Numbered from the stretch's first letter, positions 21,670 through 33,371 are shown. The stretch: 64,000 bases of DNA from Marthasterias glacialis (GCA_911728455.2 OU452232.1:6413227-6477226), one strand, 5' to 3'. Translations and numbers: made by a program. The notes: generated from the letters alone by a model not told the origin.

Positions 21670-22650
21670 ATGTATGAATGGTTTAGAATCATTCGAACCA
21701 TAGAAGGAACTGTTGGAGTGGTTCTCAACACTCTCGCTTGGCTGGTCATCCTTCGCACCAAAAGCCTCCATAATATGACAAACTACTTGCTGGCATATCT
21801 TGCTGTGGTTGACAGTATTTTGTGCAGTCAAATGATTTTCTACTATGTCATAGAAAACATTCAGCAACCAGAAAATTTCATTGGGAGAGAGATCTATTGT
21901 CGGATTGTCTTGAGTGGCTTTACAGGATGGTTATCAATCTACTCATCAGTATACCCTCTGTGTCTAGTGACTTATGAACGATACATAGGAATAGTGCAGC
22001 CACTACACTATCCCAGACTGATGTCTGCTAAAAAAGTTATCTTGATCATTTCTCTGGCATTAGTGATGTCATTTCTATTTTCAAGCCCTCATTTGTTTTT
22101 ATTGATTGCTAACAAGGACACCAACCACTGTGAATCAACTTACTCAACTTACACCTTGGTGGCTACAGCACCAGTGCTCCTCTTTTTATTTGGCTACCTG
22201 TTGCCCATCCTATTTATTAGTTGGGCTTACTACAAGATCCAGGCCACTCTCAAGAGAAGTGCTCAACAACTCCAACAACAGAATGTACAAGGAGCAGCCC
22301 TTGAGCTTTTACAAGCAAGACAGAATGTGATCAGCATGCTTAGGATTGTCCTGGGTGCACTATTTGTTCTGTGGACACCATCTGTTTTCATGCTAAATAT
22401 CTGTAATTTAGATGCAATGAGAGGGTGGTGCTACACCTATTTTAACCCCATGATTTTGATATTCAACTTAATGTACTACATGAACTTTGTGATCAATCCC
22501 ATCGTTTATGTTTTCAAATACAAGAAGTTCCGCAAAGGTCTTCAAGACATGCTGTGCTGTTGCATCGGTCGACCCCCAAGGCCAAATCGGATCGGTGTTC
22601 AAATTGCCATGAACGAACTAAATGTGTCAGAGGAACACCAGGAGCCCTAA
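21670..22650 (+). CDS. Rhodopsin-family GPCR, intact copy in unit A
   Basis: A 326-residue paralogue of the unit B receptor, with the same landmarks: LAVVD, Cys77, ERY (103-105), LWTP (234-237), NPIVY (276-280) and a CCC tail. Extracellular loop 2 is three residues shorter (NHCEST instead of NLMPDCKPT) but keeps its cysteine. A proline replaces Thr96 in TM3, and Phe replaces Ser six residues before the NPIVY tyrosine. From the end of TM5 through loop 3 into TM6, and in the C-terminal tail, the two copies are nearly identical. More than 30 replacements cluster in TM1, TM2, loop 1, loop 2, upper TM5 and TM6-TM7. The frame upstream of this ATG is also open to a nearby TAA. Confidence 0.92.
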   Translation: MYEWFRIIRTIEGTVGVVLNTLAWLVILRTKSLHNMTNYLLAYLAVVDSILCSQMIFYYVIENIQQPENFIGREIYCRIVLSGFTGWLSIYSSVYPLCLVTYERYIGIVQPLHYPRLMSAKKVILIISLALVMSFLFSSPHLFLLIANKDTNHCESTYSTYTLVATAPVLLFLFGYLLPILFISWAYYKIQATLKRSAQQLQQQNVQGAALELLQARQNVISMLRIVLGALFVLWTPSVFMLNICNLDAMRGWCYTYFNPMILIFNLMYYMNFVINPIVYVFKYKKFRKGLQDMLCCCIGRPPRPNRIGVQIAMNELNVSEEHQEP

Positions 22651-22669
22651 CTCACATCAAACCAAGCAC

Positions 22670-22675
22670 AATAAA
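22670..22675 (+). terminator. Poly(A) signal of unit A GPCR
   Basis: AATAAA 20 bp past the TAA stop, in the same position as in the other copies. Confidence 0.55.
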
Positions 22676-22854
22676 CGTTCTAAAATCACTCACATTTCTC
22701 AAAGCTGGTTGACTATTGGTCTAACAGAGATAACTAAAGTCATCTTTCAGCAGACAATTGAACAACTACTGCTTCAAAATACAGCCCTTTTGATTTAAAT
22801 CTCATAATTAACTCACACTACTCAATCAATATTACTAGAACAGCGAAAGCCGCC

Positions 22855-22935
22855 ATGGGGAGCTGCGGATCGCCTGATAGAGGAAAGAGGGCTGTCAGAA
22901 AAACCGATGCTTCTGATCAACTGATGTTCAATGGG
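22855..22935 (+). CDS. Candidate first exon, acylation-type start (unit A)
   Basis: A textbook start context, GCCGCCATGG, opens MGSCGSPDRGKRAVRKTD... and reaches a donor ATGGG|GTAAGG after 27 codons. Met-Gly-Ser-Cys fits an N-myristoylation plus palmitoylation signal. No second exon was found and I do not recognise the peptide. It lies 204 bp after the GPCR stop, on the same strand. Confidence 0.3.
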
Positions 22936-22985
22936 GTAAGGACATTAAACAAGCATGCACTTGACCACTGCCTACTTGGTTTAAA

Positions 22986-23427
22986 GGTCCCATGAATTTT
23001 TTTTTTTCATTGGTTAAAAAAAATAAAGTATGCCAATTATAGTATATCTTTTTCACATTTTTTACATGCGTATTAATCGTAGAAATATTGATTTCTAAAA
23101 TTAGGGGGTTGCCGTGCTCCGCCCACCCTTCCTCATTAACATATAATCTGTGACGTAGACAGTGGAACGGCTGACCAGGGCCATGTGTGTGACAATAACA
23201 TACAATGCATTGTTGACCACTCGGCGCCAGAGCTGTCTTTGAAATGTTTTACCACAGCCTACGTCATGGATCATTGTGCAATTAAATGGCACACAATTTT
23301 GGGGCTCAATTAAAGTGTATTAACGCATAACAGACACATCAAAATAGTCAATACTATGTTTTGTTAATTTCAAACCATATATTTAGCCACAAAAATGTTC
23401 CGTGACAAAAAACCTCTTCATGGGCCC
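22986..23427. mobile_element. TTAA-type MITE (unit A)
   Basis: Ends GGTCCCATGAA and TTCATGGGCCC are inverse, and TTTAAA is duplicated at both flanks (22,980-22,985 and 23,428-23,433). The uninterrupted site GGTTTAAAATGTGGC is preserved in unit 0 near 8,135. TTAA duplication suggests a piggyBac-like transposase. Confidence 0.88.
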
Positions 23428-23650
23428 TTTAAAATGTGGCAATGGGGCTCAGATGGGGGAGGGCTGACTGGGAAAAGAAACTTATAGATGAGGAACACAT
23501 GAAATTTGGTGCTCGATATGTGGCAGGATGTACCCCCCGCCCCTCCTGTTGTGTCTTCATTTTGTTCTGCAAATCTCTGGAATTCTTTAGAGAATTTTAT
23601 GGGTGGGGAGGGGGTTCTTCTGGGAAAGAGTGTGTTAGAGTATGGAACAT

Positions 23651-23686
23651 TTTTTTTTTTTTTTTTTTTTTTGGGGGGGGGGGGGG
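23651..23686. repeat. T/G homopolymer run (unit A)
   Basis: About 22 T followed by about 14 G; the unit B equivalent near 34,351 is shorter and interrupted. Length may be affected by sequencing error. Confidence 0.85.
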
Positions 23687-23715
23687 ACTCCCTCTGCCAC
23701 AGTTCGGGCATGGTA

Positions 23716-24418
23716 TAACAAATAATAATAATAACAGACATTTGTAAAGCACCTAATGCAAAAGTCTCTAAGCGCATAATCAAAATAAACAATGAGAGAA
23801 AGTAAGATTACAAATAAGCAGATTTAAACAAATGAGTTTTTAACAGAGAATTTCAAACGGTTCACAGATTCAGCTCGACAAATATGAACAGGTAGATTGT
23901 TCCATAAAATAGGAGCAGAGTAGGAGAAGGATCTTTGACCGTAAAACTTTGAGGAAACTCTTGTAGAAGAAGCAAGCAGAGACTGTTGGGACGATCTTAA
24001 AGTCCCATTTGGAGAATATTGATGAACAAGTTCAGATAAATAAGATGGAGCTTGACCCATTTGAGCTTTGAAAGTTAACAGAAGAATTTTATAGACTGTG
24101 CGCATCTTAATTGGGAGCCAATGCGGCTTCATTAAAATTGGTGTAACATGCTGAGATCGCGGTAAACAAGAAATAAGATGAGCAGCGGTGTTTTGTATAT
24201 GTTGGATTTTTTAGAGTCCTTTTCGGGCAGTCCGAAAGGAAGAGAGTTACAAAAGTTAGAAGTTACAAAAGCGTGAACTAGACGAAGGGTAGTGGCATCA
24301 TCCAGGTAGCGGTGAATTTGACTTATTTTTCTGATTGCCACTAGAGCTGCTTTGCACACGTTAATGGTCAGTAAGGAGTTAAGACCAGTCAAGGTTTTTG
24401 TTGCTTTAGCTCATTCAA
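23716..24418 (-). pseudogene. LINE fragment, RT C-terminal end (unit A)
   Basis: Minus-strand translation gives KPHWLPIKMRTVYKILLLTF, then TLRSSQQSLLASSTRVSSKF and FSYSAPILWNNLPVHI. This is the characteristic carboxyl tail of reverse transcriptase from CR1/L2-type non-LTR retrotransposons. A frame-shifted upstream piece contains IHRYLDDATTLRLVHAFVTS. The 3' end is an (ATT)n run near 23,720. Truncated and frameshifted, so not active. Confidence 0.8.
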
Positions 24419-24425
24419 CTGGTAT

Positions 24426-24781
24426 GTGGCGTGTCGTGGCCGAGTGGTTAGTGCGTCGGACTCAAGCTCTGGTGGCTGAGTCATCGGAGTGTGGGTTCGA
24501 GTCCCGGTCATGACACTTGTGTCCTTGAGCAAGGCACTTAACCATAATTGCTCCGTAAAAGTTGGGGAGGTAGAGCCTTCTGCTCTACCAGCCAGGCTTC
24601 TGATGGATGATACCCAAGCCTACATCCTTACGGACTATAAAAGGGGGTAACTCTGTTTCAGCCCCAGGAGTAGGTGGCAACGGCCCCTGGATAAAACAAC
24701 TGATTTGTAACCCACACCACAAGTGGCTGACTGGCCTTGTGTGTCTGGCGACTTCCATAAAAAAAAAAAAAATTAAAAAAA
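24426..24781 (+). mobile_element. Full tRNA-headed SINE (unit A)
   Basis: The head GTGTCGTGGCCGAGTGGTTA holds an A box and GGTTCGAGTCCCGG a B box. A conserved body (TTGTGTCCTTGAGCAAGGCA) follows, then a second body type ending in A-rich sequence. The element is absent at the matching site in unit 0 (about 8,285), confirming its limits. Confidence 0.85.
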
Positions 24782-26443
24782 CGGTGTCATACTCATGAGT
24801 TTTATCTTTTCATATAAATCTGCATGTCAGTAGCAGCAAGATTTGACTCAAGTCCCAAGTCAGTACATCATTGCGATAAGGAGTTATGGTCATTCAGAGT
24901 TTTCAGTGTTTCAGTTCATTCAAGTGGAACTGATGACAGTCTCATGAGTTATTTTCTTTACCTGTTAATCTGCCTGTCAGTAGCAATATCTGATCCAAGT
25001 TTCTATTAGGAGTTATGACCATTTAAGGTTTTTATTGTTTCAGCTCAATCAACTGGAACTGGTGACATTGCCATGATTTTTGTTTGTGTTTGTTTAATTC
25101 TACATGTCTATTGTGTTGTTGCAGGTCAATTCAAATTTAGTTCTAAAACATCAACATTTAATCGAAAGTTGTCTATTTAAAGTCAATATTACTTGTGTTT
25201 TTTTGCCCATACACCGATGTGTGTTAAGAGTGGGACTGTGTAAATACTTCATATTTTTGTCCTCGGGCAAATTTTTTTTTTTAAATGAAAGGACTAGGTG
25301 AGCAAGTTAAAAAAAAATGTTTCAACAATTTCCCAAAGGTCTGTTGCCATGGTAATGGGCTATTTTGTGTTTTAGGCATTTTGGGCCTATTTTGGGGTCT
25401 CAAAAACTGTTTTTTTTTTTCTTTTTTTCAAAACTTCACCAAGCCAAAATGCAAAATACAGACTTCAATCAAAGCATTTTTTCTACAGAACCTAAAAGCC
25501 CTAAAAATACAATGTTTCGTATGAAGTCCTGTGAAAAAAATATTCACAGGCAACAATCCTGAGGGCAATTGTAGAGGTCTTGGGCATATATTTACTTCCC
25601 CCCTTATTTTTGGGGGGTTTACTTGTATTGTTTATCTTAACTATTTCATGTCTGTAACAATACATTAGTTTCATAGCACAGGTATGGAACAGCAGCAGTG
25701 CAGCATCTTAAGATCTTATACAATAAGACATTACGCATTAGAGATTACAGAATTAAGGATAAAGGCTTACATGATTTTAGGATTATGATTTACGCTCATT
25801 GATTAGTCATAGAACTATTTTTAACTTGATTTGATTTAATTTGGTTTGTTCAAACATGGAGCTAATTGGATTATGTTCAGGTTATTGATTTAACTTATTG
25901 TAAATATTGTGGCCATTCTGAGGCTAAAACTTTTATCGTGCACAAACAAACCAGCAAATGTGAGCAGACAATATTTTCTTAACACTTTTGACAGTTCTTC
26001 AGCCTCGTCCAAAAAATTGCTTTTTAAGTGTTTTTATTAAAGCTCCATTTTATTTCCTTATTAACATTTTCTCTTTAAAATATTATGATTTTACCTCATA
26101 CATTTGTTGTATGTTTGTGAAGGTAACCATCTTTTAGAAATGTTTATTTATTATTTAAAAAATAAAATAAAGTTATGATAAATAATAAGTTAAAGGATAA
26201 CCAAATCTCAAGTTTTGTTATTCATGTTCAGGGGCCAATTACAATCCAACTGGTTTTAAACAGCCCCAGCTGTGTCTTTATCAGCCGTTTAAAGTCACTT
26301 AGAAATGGTCATGTGACCACTTCTTAGCCAATAGGATTGTCTAAACTGTCTGGGTATTTATGAATGTAAATTATTTGTGACTTAAAAGGGTGTTGTCATA
26401 GTACCTTGTCCTTTTGCCATGTAAAAGATTGTAACTAATAGAC

Positions 26444-26820
26444 AATGAATCAGCTGAAAATAAACCATTGTGACCCCCCTTGTCACATTTTTTTTCAATT
26501 TATTTCATTTGAAATAATGCTCTCTGGCATATCTTGGAACGCCCACAAAAAACATGCCTGGCAGCTCAAGGCGTATTATAACTTGATATCACTAGTGGAA
26601 CAAGAATTGTTAAGAAATGCTTGTGCTACTACAGAGTACGTGTCTGCAGGGTAGAAAAAAAAATTCAAACAAATTAGGCTGCGTTTCTTGTTCCACCGGT
26701 GATGTCACATCATGAGCAAGGCCTGTTTTTGTGGGCGTTCCTGTACAGCATTATTTCAAATGAAATAATAAACACATAATTAAAGGTGAAATTATCAACT
26801 GTATTTTCAGCTGATTCATT
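26444..26820. mobile_element. MITE family 12 (unit B)
   Basis: Copy of the 15.69-kb element with the same inverse ends, duplicated with the unit. Confidence 0.88.
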
Positions 26821-27088
26821 ATTTGTTGACTACAAACTTTAACATGGCGTTATGGACAAGGTAGTAAGGCACACATTCTTTAAAACCTGTTTATTTTTTG
26901 AAAAAAAAAACACCCAAAAAACATTTATCCTGCATTATTACACCTATTAAATTGTTATTGTGTTGAGTTGACATCATTAAACATTCATGTAGAAGTAATG
27001 ACTCCTGTTTTATGTGATTTTTTAATCACTATTCCTTTTTTCATACAGGATCTAGGATTTCCTTTTTGTTACAGGGATGGGGGTCAGT

Positions 27089-27341
27089 CATAGAGTTATA
27101 TAATAGAACTAGAGGGTGCACTCGCGATGTCACGCACGGAACTCCACTGACTCACCGTGGGTGAAAATCGCTATGGGCAAATTGCATACGAATGTCCACT
27201 TAGAAAATGGCTGCTGTGTGAACGGTGAGTAACCAGTGTAAATGAATGGTCCGCGCCATTTTCTCAATGGTCAAAAAATGCTCCTTGTCGGGCCGTGTCG
27301 CATGGTTTGTACGCCCTCTAGTTCTCTATATATAACTCTAT
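27089..27341. mobile_element. MULE-like MITE with 9-bp target duplication (unit B)
   Basis: Same element and same GGGGTCAGT flanks (27,080-27,088 and 27,342-27,350), so it was inserted before the segmental duplication. Confidence 0.88.
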
Positions 27342-29486
27342 GGGGTCAGTGCTGACAAAAAGGTCTGAAACTCGGACCCACAATTTTAGTAACAATTACA
27401 TGAAAGTTGTTAAAACCCTTGTGTCAGCCACAAGATGATTAAATTCAGCAGGTATTATGGCCATAACTTTTTTTTTCAATGGGCCAAAAAAGCCAAGATT
27501 CCATGTAAACCTCACCCCTAGTATACCCCACAAGCCTGTAGACTTTCATTGGCCAGACCCTAACCACTGCAGAGTAAGGAGTGTTGAAAAACAGCAGCCA
27601 CATGTCTCCGTACAGTAATTGATTGACCCCTGTGCTAAGGATCCTTGGCACAGGGCGGTATGTGAAAACAACTTGCGCCGCACACAGATCGTAAATAACA
27701 CAAGTCTAAGTCTTGAGTGACACTCCTATTTACCCCCATGGTCATTTATTATAGCTTTGGGCTTGCATGGGGGGGTTATTGACCTAAAAGACAGGGTGTT
27801 GATAAAAAAATCATCATGTGGTTACACAGAGTAAAGTTTTCATTGCGGATGACCCCAGGGTTTTAAATAATGGCTTTCTAAAAGATTTTATTATGATTAT
27901 TATTATTGTTATTCTTTATTTCCCCCGAAACCCTATTGACTTTACAAATGACTTTCCTGAACAACAAATGTCATTCTTTGAATTATCATCGTAATATAAA
28001 TCCTATACCATGTTAAAGCTTGTGCCTAGACCTAGCTAAACAAATCATAGAATTACAGTTAATTAATTAAACGTGTGACAGCAATGTGAATAATGAATTG
28101 ATCATTCTTGTTACCAAATTATCTCAACAACTGTTCATCCGATCTTAATATTTTAGACTTGCTTGATGTTGTATATGTAAAATTTGGATTATTTGTGTCT
28201 GTCACGTCATCATGACGTCATTTATGGCGGCTTTTGTGTCTGTGTACAAAAGGCATGGCTCAAAAAGTGTAACTATTTGGTAGGTAAAAAAAAACCCGCA
28301 AATTTTCAACATAAATTAAACTTCAGATTGCTATATTACAAAGGTCGTTTAGAAAAAAAGAATGCTTTTACCAAGAGTTATCCCAGACCATTAAAACTAC
28401 TCAAAACACAATGTAATTCCACTATAATTAACCGTTAATTGTTCAATCTGAGCACCATTGATAAAAAGCTGTTGGGGACTGCGCCGCATTTTGCAGCTAA
28501 GAATTGCATACGTAATGTAGCAAACGCTGTTTTTCCAACGTTAATACAATGGTGTTTTGCCGGTGGTGTGATCATACACAGGTTGTTTTGGGGAAAACTC
28601 CAAACATGAATGCAGTGGGGTAGCGCTAAGTTGTGTTTCCAGATGTTTGGCTTTCATTAACTAATTATTATGGCGTCTCATGCTATAGCGCCCTCTATCC
28701 ATAAATGTTCATCTACATGGAAGGGGCAGAATCTTTGTATTTTTAAGGTTTTTGTTCGAAGGCATCACATGGGAATAAAAGTTATACCACCTTCTAGGTA
28801 ACGAAAAAACAAAGTACGGCATCGTGACGTCATCAGGTATCAAGTTACATTAATTTGAAGTTTAATAGCAAAAAAATCTTATCTCCCGAAGCACATATTG
28901 TGGAGTCATATTCTTTGTGCCATTTTGAAGCTTATAGCACGTGCGACATTTTATTTACACATATGACCCCAACTTGACCTTTACTTCCGGTCCAAACCGG
29001 AAGCTCTACATTTGAAACACAAAGCTGTTCTGAAACAAGACATGAAATATAAACGCAAGTCTCTTCATAGCACAGACTAAGAACAGGGAGGGGTAAATGA
29101 TTCCGGCATGACCGGTATTAGAACCCACATCCTGATGACTTAGCCACCAGAACTTGAGTATGATGCACTGTGAACTGCTCAGCCACGACACGCTGCTTTG
29201 ATTAGTCTGGGTTTCATTGTGGCAACGATATAAAAAAAATTACTACGCAGTGTTCTCCAACTTTAAAAACTAAAGGTTGGCGCTGGGGGGAGGGGGGTAC
29301 CAATGTGAGTGCAAAGCAAAATTTTGAGTTAAAATTAATCGTTTACATGTCCGCGCATAGGATCAGAACAATGCGTCTTCATCACAGTATTTTGACTTTT
29401 GAGCAATCACCCTGGATTAAACAAACCAAACCAAACAAAACAAGCATGGGGGAAGGATTTTAAACATTGGCGGTGACTTCTTAAAC

Positions 29487-29734
29487 ATGGCAGATGCCGA
29501 AGAAAGCGTGGTGGTGTGCCACGCTTGTTTAACATGTTGGAGAACACTGACTACGACCATTCCGAAAAATTTATCCCATGGGGGACCCGGAAAAGTTTGG
29601 AAACCCCAGCACCAGGTGGTTAAAAAACAAATCCACTTCAATTATTCGACCGTTCAGATATTTACTGTGATAACAAGTTCAGAGTTTGAAGCCAGAATAC
29701 AAAGGTTTACATCAGTAACTGTCATCCATGAAGG
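29487..29734 (+). CDS. Candidate small gene, exon 1 (unit B)
   Basis: Paralogue of 18,807-19,054 with the same start and GTAAGT donor. Replacements include Ala to Thr, Glu to Gly, Ala to Val, Asp to His and Met to Ile. Confidence 0.33.
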
Positions 29735-29790
29735 GTAAGTGAAGGGTACACCATTATCCATAACAGACATGATGTTTCTTCTCTCATTAG

Positions 29791-30025
29791 AACCAATGTA
29801 TTGAAAATGAGGTTTGAAGGGGAAATGGTAAGATTTCATTTAAGGTACTATATTGATAGGAGCCACGACAAACACAATGACAGTAAACAAAGGTCTTTTA
29901 GTGCAGTTGTATGCTTTAGTAACAAAGACGAGTCTGACGGCAACAGACAGCAATTTAAATTTATGACAAGAAAATCACTGCAGATTTCAAATCAGAAAGC
30001 ACTTAATCTACTAATGTACTCATAA
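29791..30025 (+). CDS. Candidate small gene, exon 2 (unit B)
   Basis: Paralogue of 19,111-19,345 with the same 56-bp intron and stop position. It differs by three replacements and one silent change. Confidence 0.32.
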
Positions 30026-30168
30026 AAGCCTACATGAGAATTCAGTTCATTATTTCACTCTCAGACAGGGCTCCAATCAGCGAAAAGCAAACCTCATTTT
30101 TTTATGTAATCCTCTAATCTGAAGTTGAAGAGAGACTTTTTTTAGCATTGACAGGGGTTGAATTAAAG

Positions 30169-30760
30169 TGTTGACATACACATCTTGTTTTTAATAGTAA
30201 GCTAATAGCCTGTAGCGTTCCGAAACAATGAACAGTTATGGACACAGAATTGTTTTATGTTTGTCATATTACTTATTTTCAATTTTCTTTAAACTCAATA
30301 ATTATCATGTTTTAAAGCTTTTATCATCATATTCCAATTTTGTCCTAATTGCACTTTCACCTTGAGAATTACTCCTATTGTTTCCACGTAAATGTTTTAT
30401 GACCATTACACACACAGTCACTACCTCATGGTCATCTGATCACCCACACAGTTCCTTATTTCCAAGTTATCCACCTACACACAACAGGTGTGTTATGTAA
30501 CTTGAAGGTCAGTTTCTTCCAAGAAACTTCCAAGAAACTTAGTCTCTTTCTTATGTTTTTATATAAACTATTGACTGACTCATTGTTCCAATAATTTGGA
30601 CTCAATAATTCTTATAAATAGTCTGCATTCATTCATTCAATTCATTCTGATCTATCCTATGCTACGATGTACATCTAATCTTCAATTACACTGTTGTACT
30701 ATGCAGTTACTGGTTCTTCAACATAATAAAGTTCAGTTGTAACAAATTTGTGTATCGACA
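30169..30760 (+). mobile_element. LTR-like segment (unit B)
   Basis: Unit B copy of the segment at 19,488, with the same TATA and AATAAA order, about 1.6 kb before the receptor ATG. Confidence 0.4.
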
Positions 30761-31077
30761 GTAACTCATTTCTGCCGTGCGCTAAAAGCCCAACCAATAA
30801 GCTACATTGTAGACGAACGCTGCTCTCCTCCAAAGGTAAAGTTCAACCTTTTACAAGGCCTAATCTTTGGATGATGTTGCACTCCAAACCAAAAACGGCT
30901 TTTCTTTCGTCATTACAAGCAATTTGGTGATGATAATAAGGAAAATATACCACAGGTTGAATTGGGTGAATGGTGTATAGATTCTGCAAAGAGAGCAGAC
31001 ATTGTTAGAACATACAAGGCACAGTTTACGAGGGAAAGCAGTTCCTCCGAAATAATCCCTGGCAGCAACAGACCGAT

Positions 31078-31518
31078 CCATTAAGCCCCGCCTACCTTAT
31101 GAGCAATTGCCTAGCAACAACATATGGCGTGACTTTCTTTTCTTTTTTGCCATAATCGCAGCAGTGGTTCGGTTGCGGCCACACACATGAATCGGATACC
31201 CACACGTAGCTGGTTTTCGTGAATGGCATGGATTTAGTTTCGTTGCCTTTTGAGCAGTGCCTTAAGTCCGAAAAACAATGCAGACAGGTACACTGTTAAA
31301 CCTCTGTAGAGTGACCACTACTTCGGGATTTGCACCACCAGAAATACAAAAAATTAAAACAAAAAACAACAAAAGTTAGTACAGTTGTGTATGCTGTTGT
31401 ATGTCGGAACAGTGGCGGCGGTTTGTTTACTTTTCTAATGGGATTTTAACATGTCGGACATTCAGTGGCATTGTCAAGGCTGTAATTGGTCAATACGTTA
31501 GTAGGCGGGGGGGCTTAT
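31078..31518. mobile_element. MITE family 6 (unit B)
   Basis: Unit B copy of the 20.4-kb element, with the same inverse ends. Confidence 0.8.
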
Positions 31519-31645
31519 GAAAGTGTGAATGTGTTTCTTCTCCATTAAAAAAAACCCCCACACAACCTTACTGATGCAGTTTGTAATAGATGTCGAGTAT
31601 AGCATATTTGTGTGTGGTTCACTGTGCTCAAAGGTCTAAGAGTGC

Positions 31646-32128
31646 ATGGTGGCGGGACTTTTATTAATTTGTCATTCCCTCTGTAAATTGAACTCAAATA
31701 AAGTGAAATTTATGGAGTATCACTTGTCCCATGCATTCAATGTAGAATCTATTTTTACCAACATCTATAAAATAAACAATTACACAGAGTGTAATGTATA
31801 CATGTATATATGTAAAAGGAGTATTATTAAATCAATGTCAAGACCTTATTACCAGGTTTCCAAAAATTATGACTATCAAAAACCAATCAAGTCCACGTTT
31901 AGTAACAAACAAGTAGTAGCATTCAAATGTAACATTAAACCAGTCCCATTAATTCCATGCCCATCTGGATTTGATATATATCTACCCAATACTGCGATGC
32001 CACACTCAGAAATAATACAACAATTCAAGGAACAACAACAGAGAGCAGACTGGGCGATCCTTGGCTGCCATCTTGGACACTATCATTTATTTCAGACTGC
32101 AGTCAACATTGGACTTATTTTTCGATAG
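31646..32128 (+). other. GPCR 5' leader with 160-codon open frame (unit B)
   Basis: Unit B counterpart of the leader at 20,905. It ends 234 bp before the receptor ATG and is open because the two units are so similar. No recognisable motif; probably leader or promoter sequence. Confidence 0.3.
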
Positions 32129-32362
32129 AAAAGTTGACACCTATTTGCATTCACAGATCAGACTGAAGAATGACTACGATGCATCTTTGGTTTTTGTGAT
32201 CAATACATGATAGGACATAACACGTTAAATGTTCTCGTCATGACTGGCATGTACAGAACTTCATTTATGAGAGTTGACAATTTTGACCACTTATTACAAG
32301 CATCAGTTTAAGATTAAGTTGATATTTCTGAGGCAAACAACAGTATTGAAAAAACTTCTAAA

Positions 32363-33352
32363 ATGTTTGAATGGTATTTAATCATTCGAACCATAGAAGG
32401 AACTGTTGGACTGGTTCTCAACACTCTCGCTTTGCTGGTCATCCTTCACACAAAAAGCCTCCATAATATGACAAACTACTTGCTGGCATATCTTGCTGTG
32501 GTTGACAGTATTTTGTGCAGTCAAATAATTTTCTACCACGTCAGAGAAAAGATTCAGCCACCAGAAAATTTCATTGGGAGAGAGATCTATTGTCGGATTG
32601 TCTTGAGTGGCTTTACAGGATGGTTATCAATCTACTCATCAGTATACACTCTGTGTCTAGTGACCTATGAACGATACATAGGAATAGTGCAGCCACTACA
32701 CTATCCCAGACTGATGTCTGCTAAAAAAGTTATCTTGATCATTTCTCTGGCATTAGTGATGTCATTTCTATTTTCAAGCCCTTTTTTGTTTACATTGATT
32801 GCTAACAAGGACACCAACCTAATGCCTGACTGTAAACCGACTTACTCAATTTGGACCTTGGTGGTTACAGCAACAGTGCTCTTCTTTCCATTTGGCTACC
32901 TGTTGCCCATCCTATTTATGAGTTGGGCTTACTACAAGATCCAGGCCACTCTCAAGAGAAGTGCTCAACAACTCCAACAACAGAATGTACAAGGAGCAGC
33001 CCTTGAGCTTTTACAAGCAAGACAGAATGTGATCAGCATGCTTAGGATTGTCCTGGGTGCACTATTTGTTCTGTGGACACCATTTGTTTTCATGGTAAAT
33101 ATCTGTTATTTAGATGCAATGACAGAGTGGTGCAACCCCTATTTTAACCCCATGATTTTGATATTCAACGTAATGTACTACATGAACTCTGTGATCAATC
33201 CCATCGTTTATGTTTTCAAATACAAGATGTTCCGCAAAGGTCTTCAAGACATGCTGTGCTGTTGCATCGGTCGACCTCCAAGGCCAAATCGGATCGGTGT
33301 TCAAATTGCCATGAACGAACTAAATGCGTCAGAGGAACACCAGGAGCCCTAA
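32363..33352 (+). CDS. Rhodopsin-family GPCR, intact copy in unit B
   Basis: A 329-residue single-exon seven-transmembrane receptor. Landmarks are TM1 Asn20, TM2 LAVVD (44-48), Cys77 at the top of TM3 paired with Cys157 in loop 2, ERY (103-105), LWTP in TM6 (237-240), NPIVY in TM7 (279-283), and a CCC palmitoylation-type cluster (299-301). The amino end before TM1 is only about seven residues. An upstream exon is possible, because the frame stays open 14 codons before this ATG and contains a glycosylation sequon (NNS). It encodes a G-protein-coupled receptor of unknown ligand. It resembles lineage-expanded echinoderm class A receptors more than any named vertebrate receptor. It differs from the unit A copy mainly on the extracellular side. 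AATAAA lies 20 bp after the stop. Confidence 0.92.
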   Translation: MFEWYLIIRTIEGTVGLVLNTLALLVILHTKSLHNMTNYLLAYLAVVDSILCSQIIFYHVREKIQPPENFIGREIYCRIVLSGFTGWLSIYSSVYTLCLVTYERYIGIVQPLHYPRLMSAKKVILIISLALVMSFLFSSPFLFTLIANKDTNLMPDCKPTYSIWTLVVTATVLFFPFGYLLPILFMSWAYYKIQATLKRSAQQLQQQNVQGAALELLQARQNVISMLRIVLGALFVLWTPFVFMVNICYLDAMTEWCNPYFNPMILIFNVMYYMNSVINPIVYVFKYKMFRKGLQDMLCCCIGRPPRPNRIGVQIAMNELNASEEHQEP

Positions 33353-33371
33353 CTCACATCAAACCAAGCAC

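Larger units (their letters stand above)
15169..25927. repeat. Segmental direct repeat, unit A
   Basis: About 10.76 kb repeated in tandem with unit B. The left edge is at 'AAACTTTTATCGTGCAC' and the join to unit B is at 25,927/25,928, where GAGGCTA meets AAACTTTT. Contents in order: MITE, MULE-like MITE, SINE fragment, small candidate gene, LTR-like segment, MITE, GPCR leader and gene, MITE, LINE fragment, SINE. By eye, identity with unit B is about 98-99 percent outside the GPCR. Confidence 0.9.

Noticed and set aside
23101-23292. 63-codon minus-strand frame repeated at 33,804
   Set aside because: Falls inside the TTAA-type MITE; no domain and no sign of selection.
23436-23747. 103-codon frame with poly-Phe and poly-Gly
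   Set aside because: Produced by the T and G homopolymer run; its length is unreliable and the unit B version is different.
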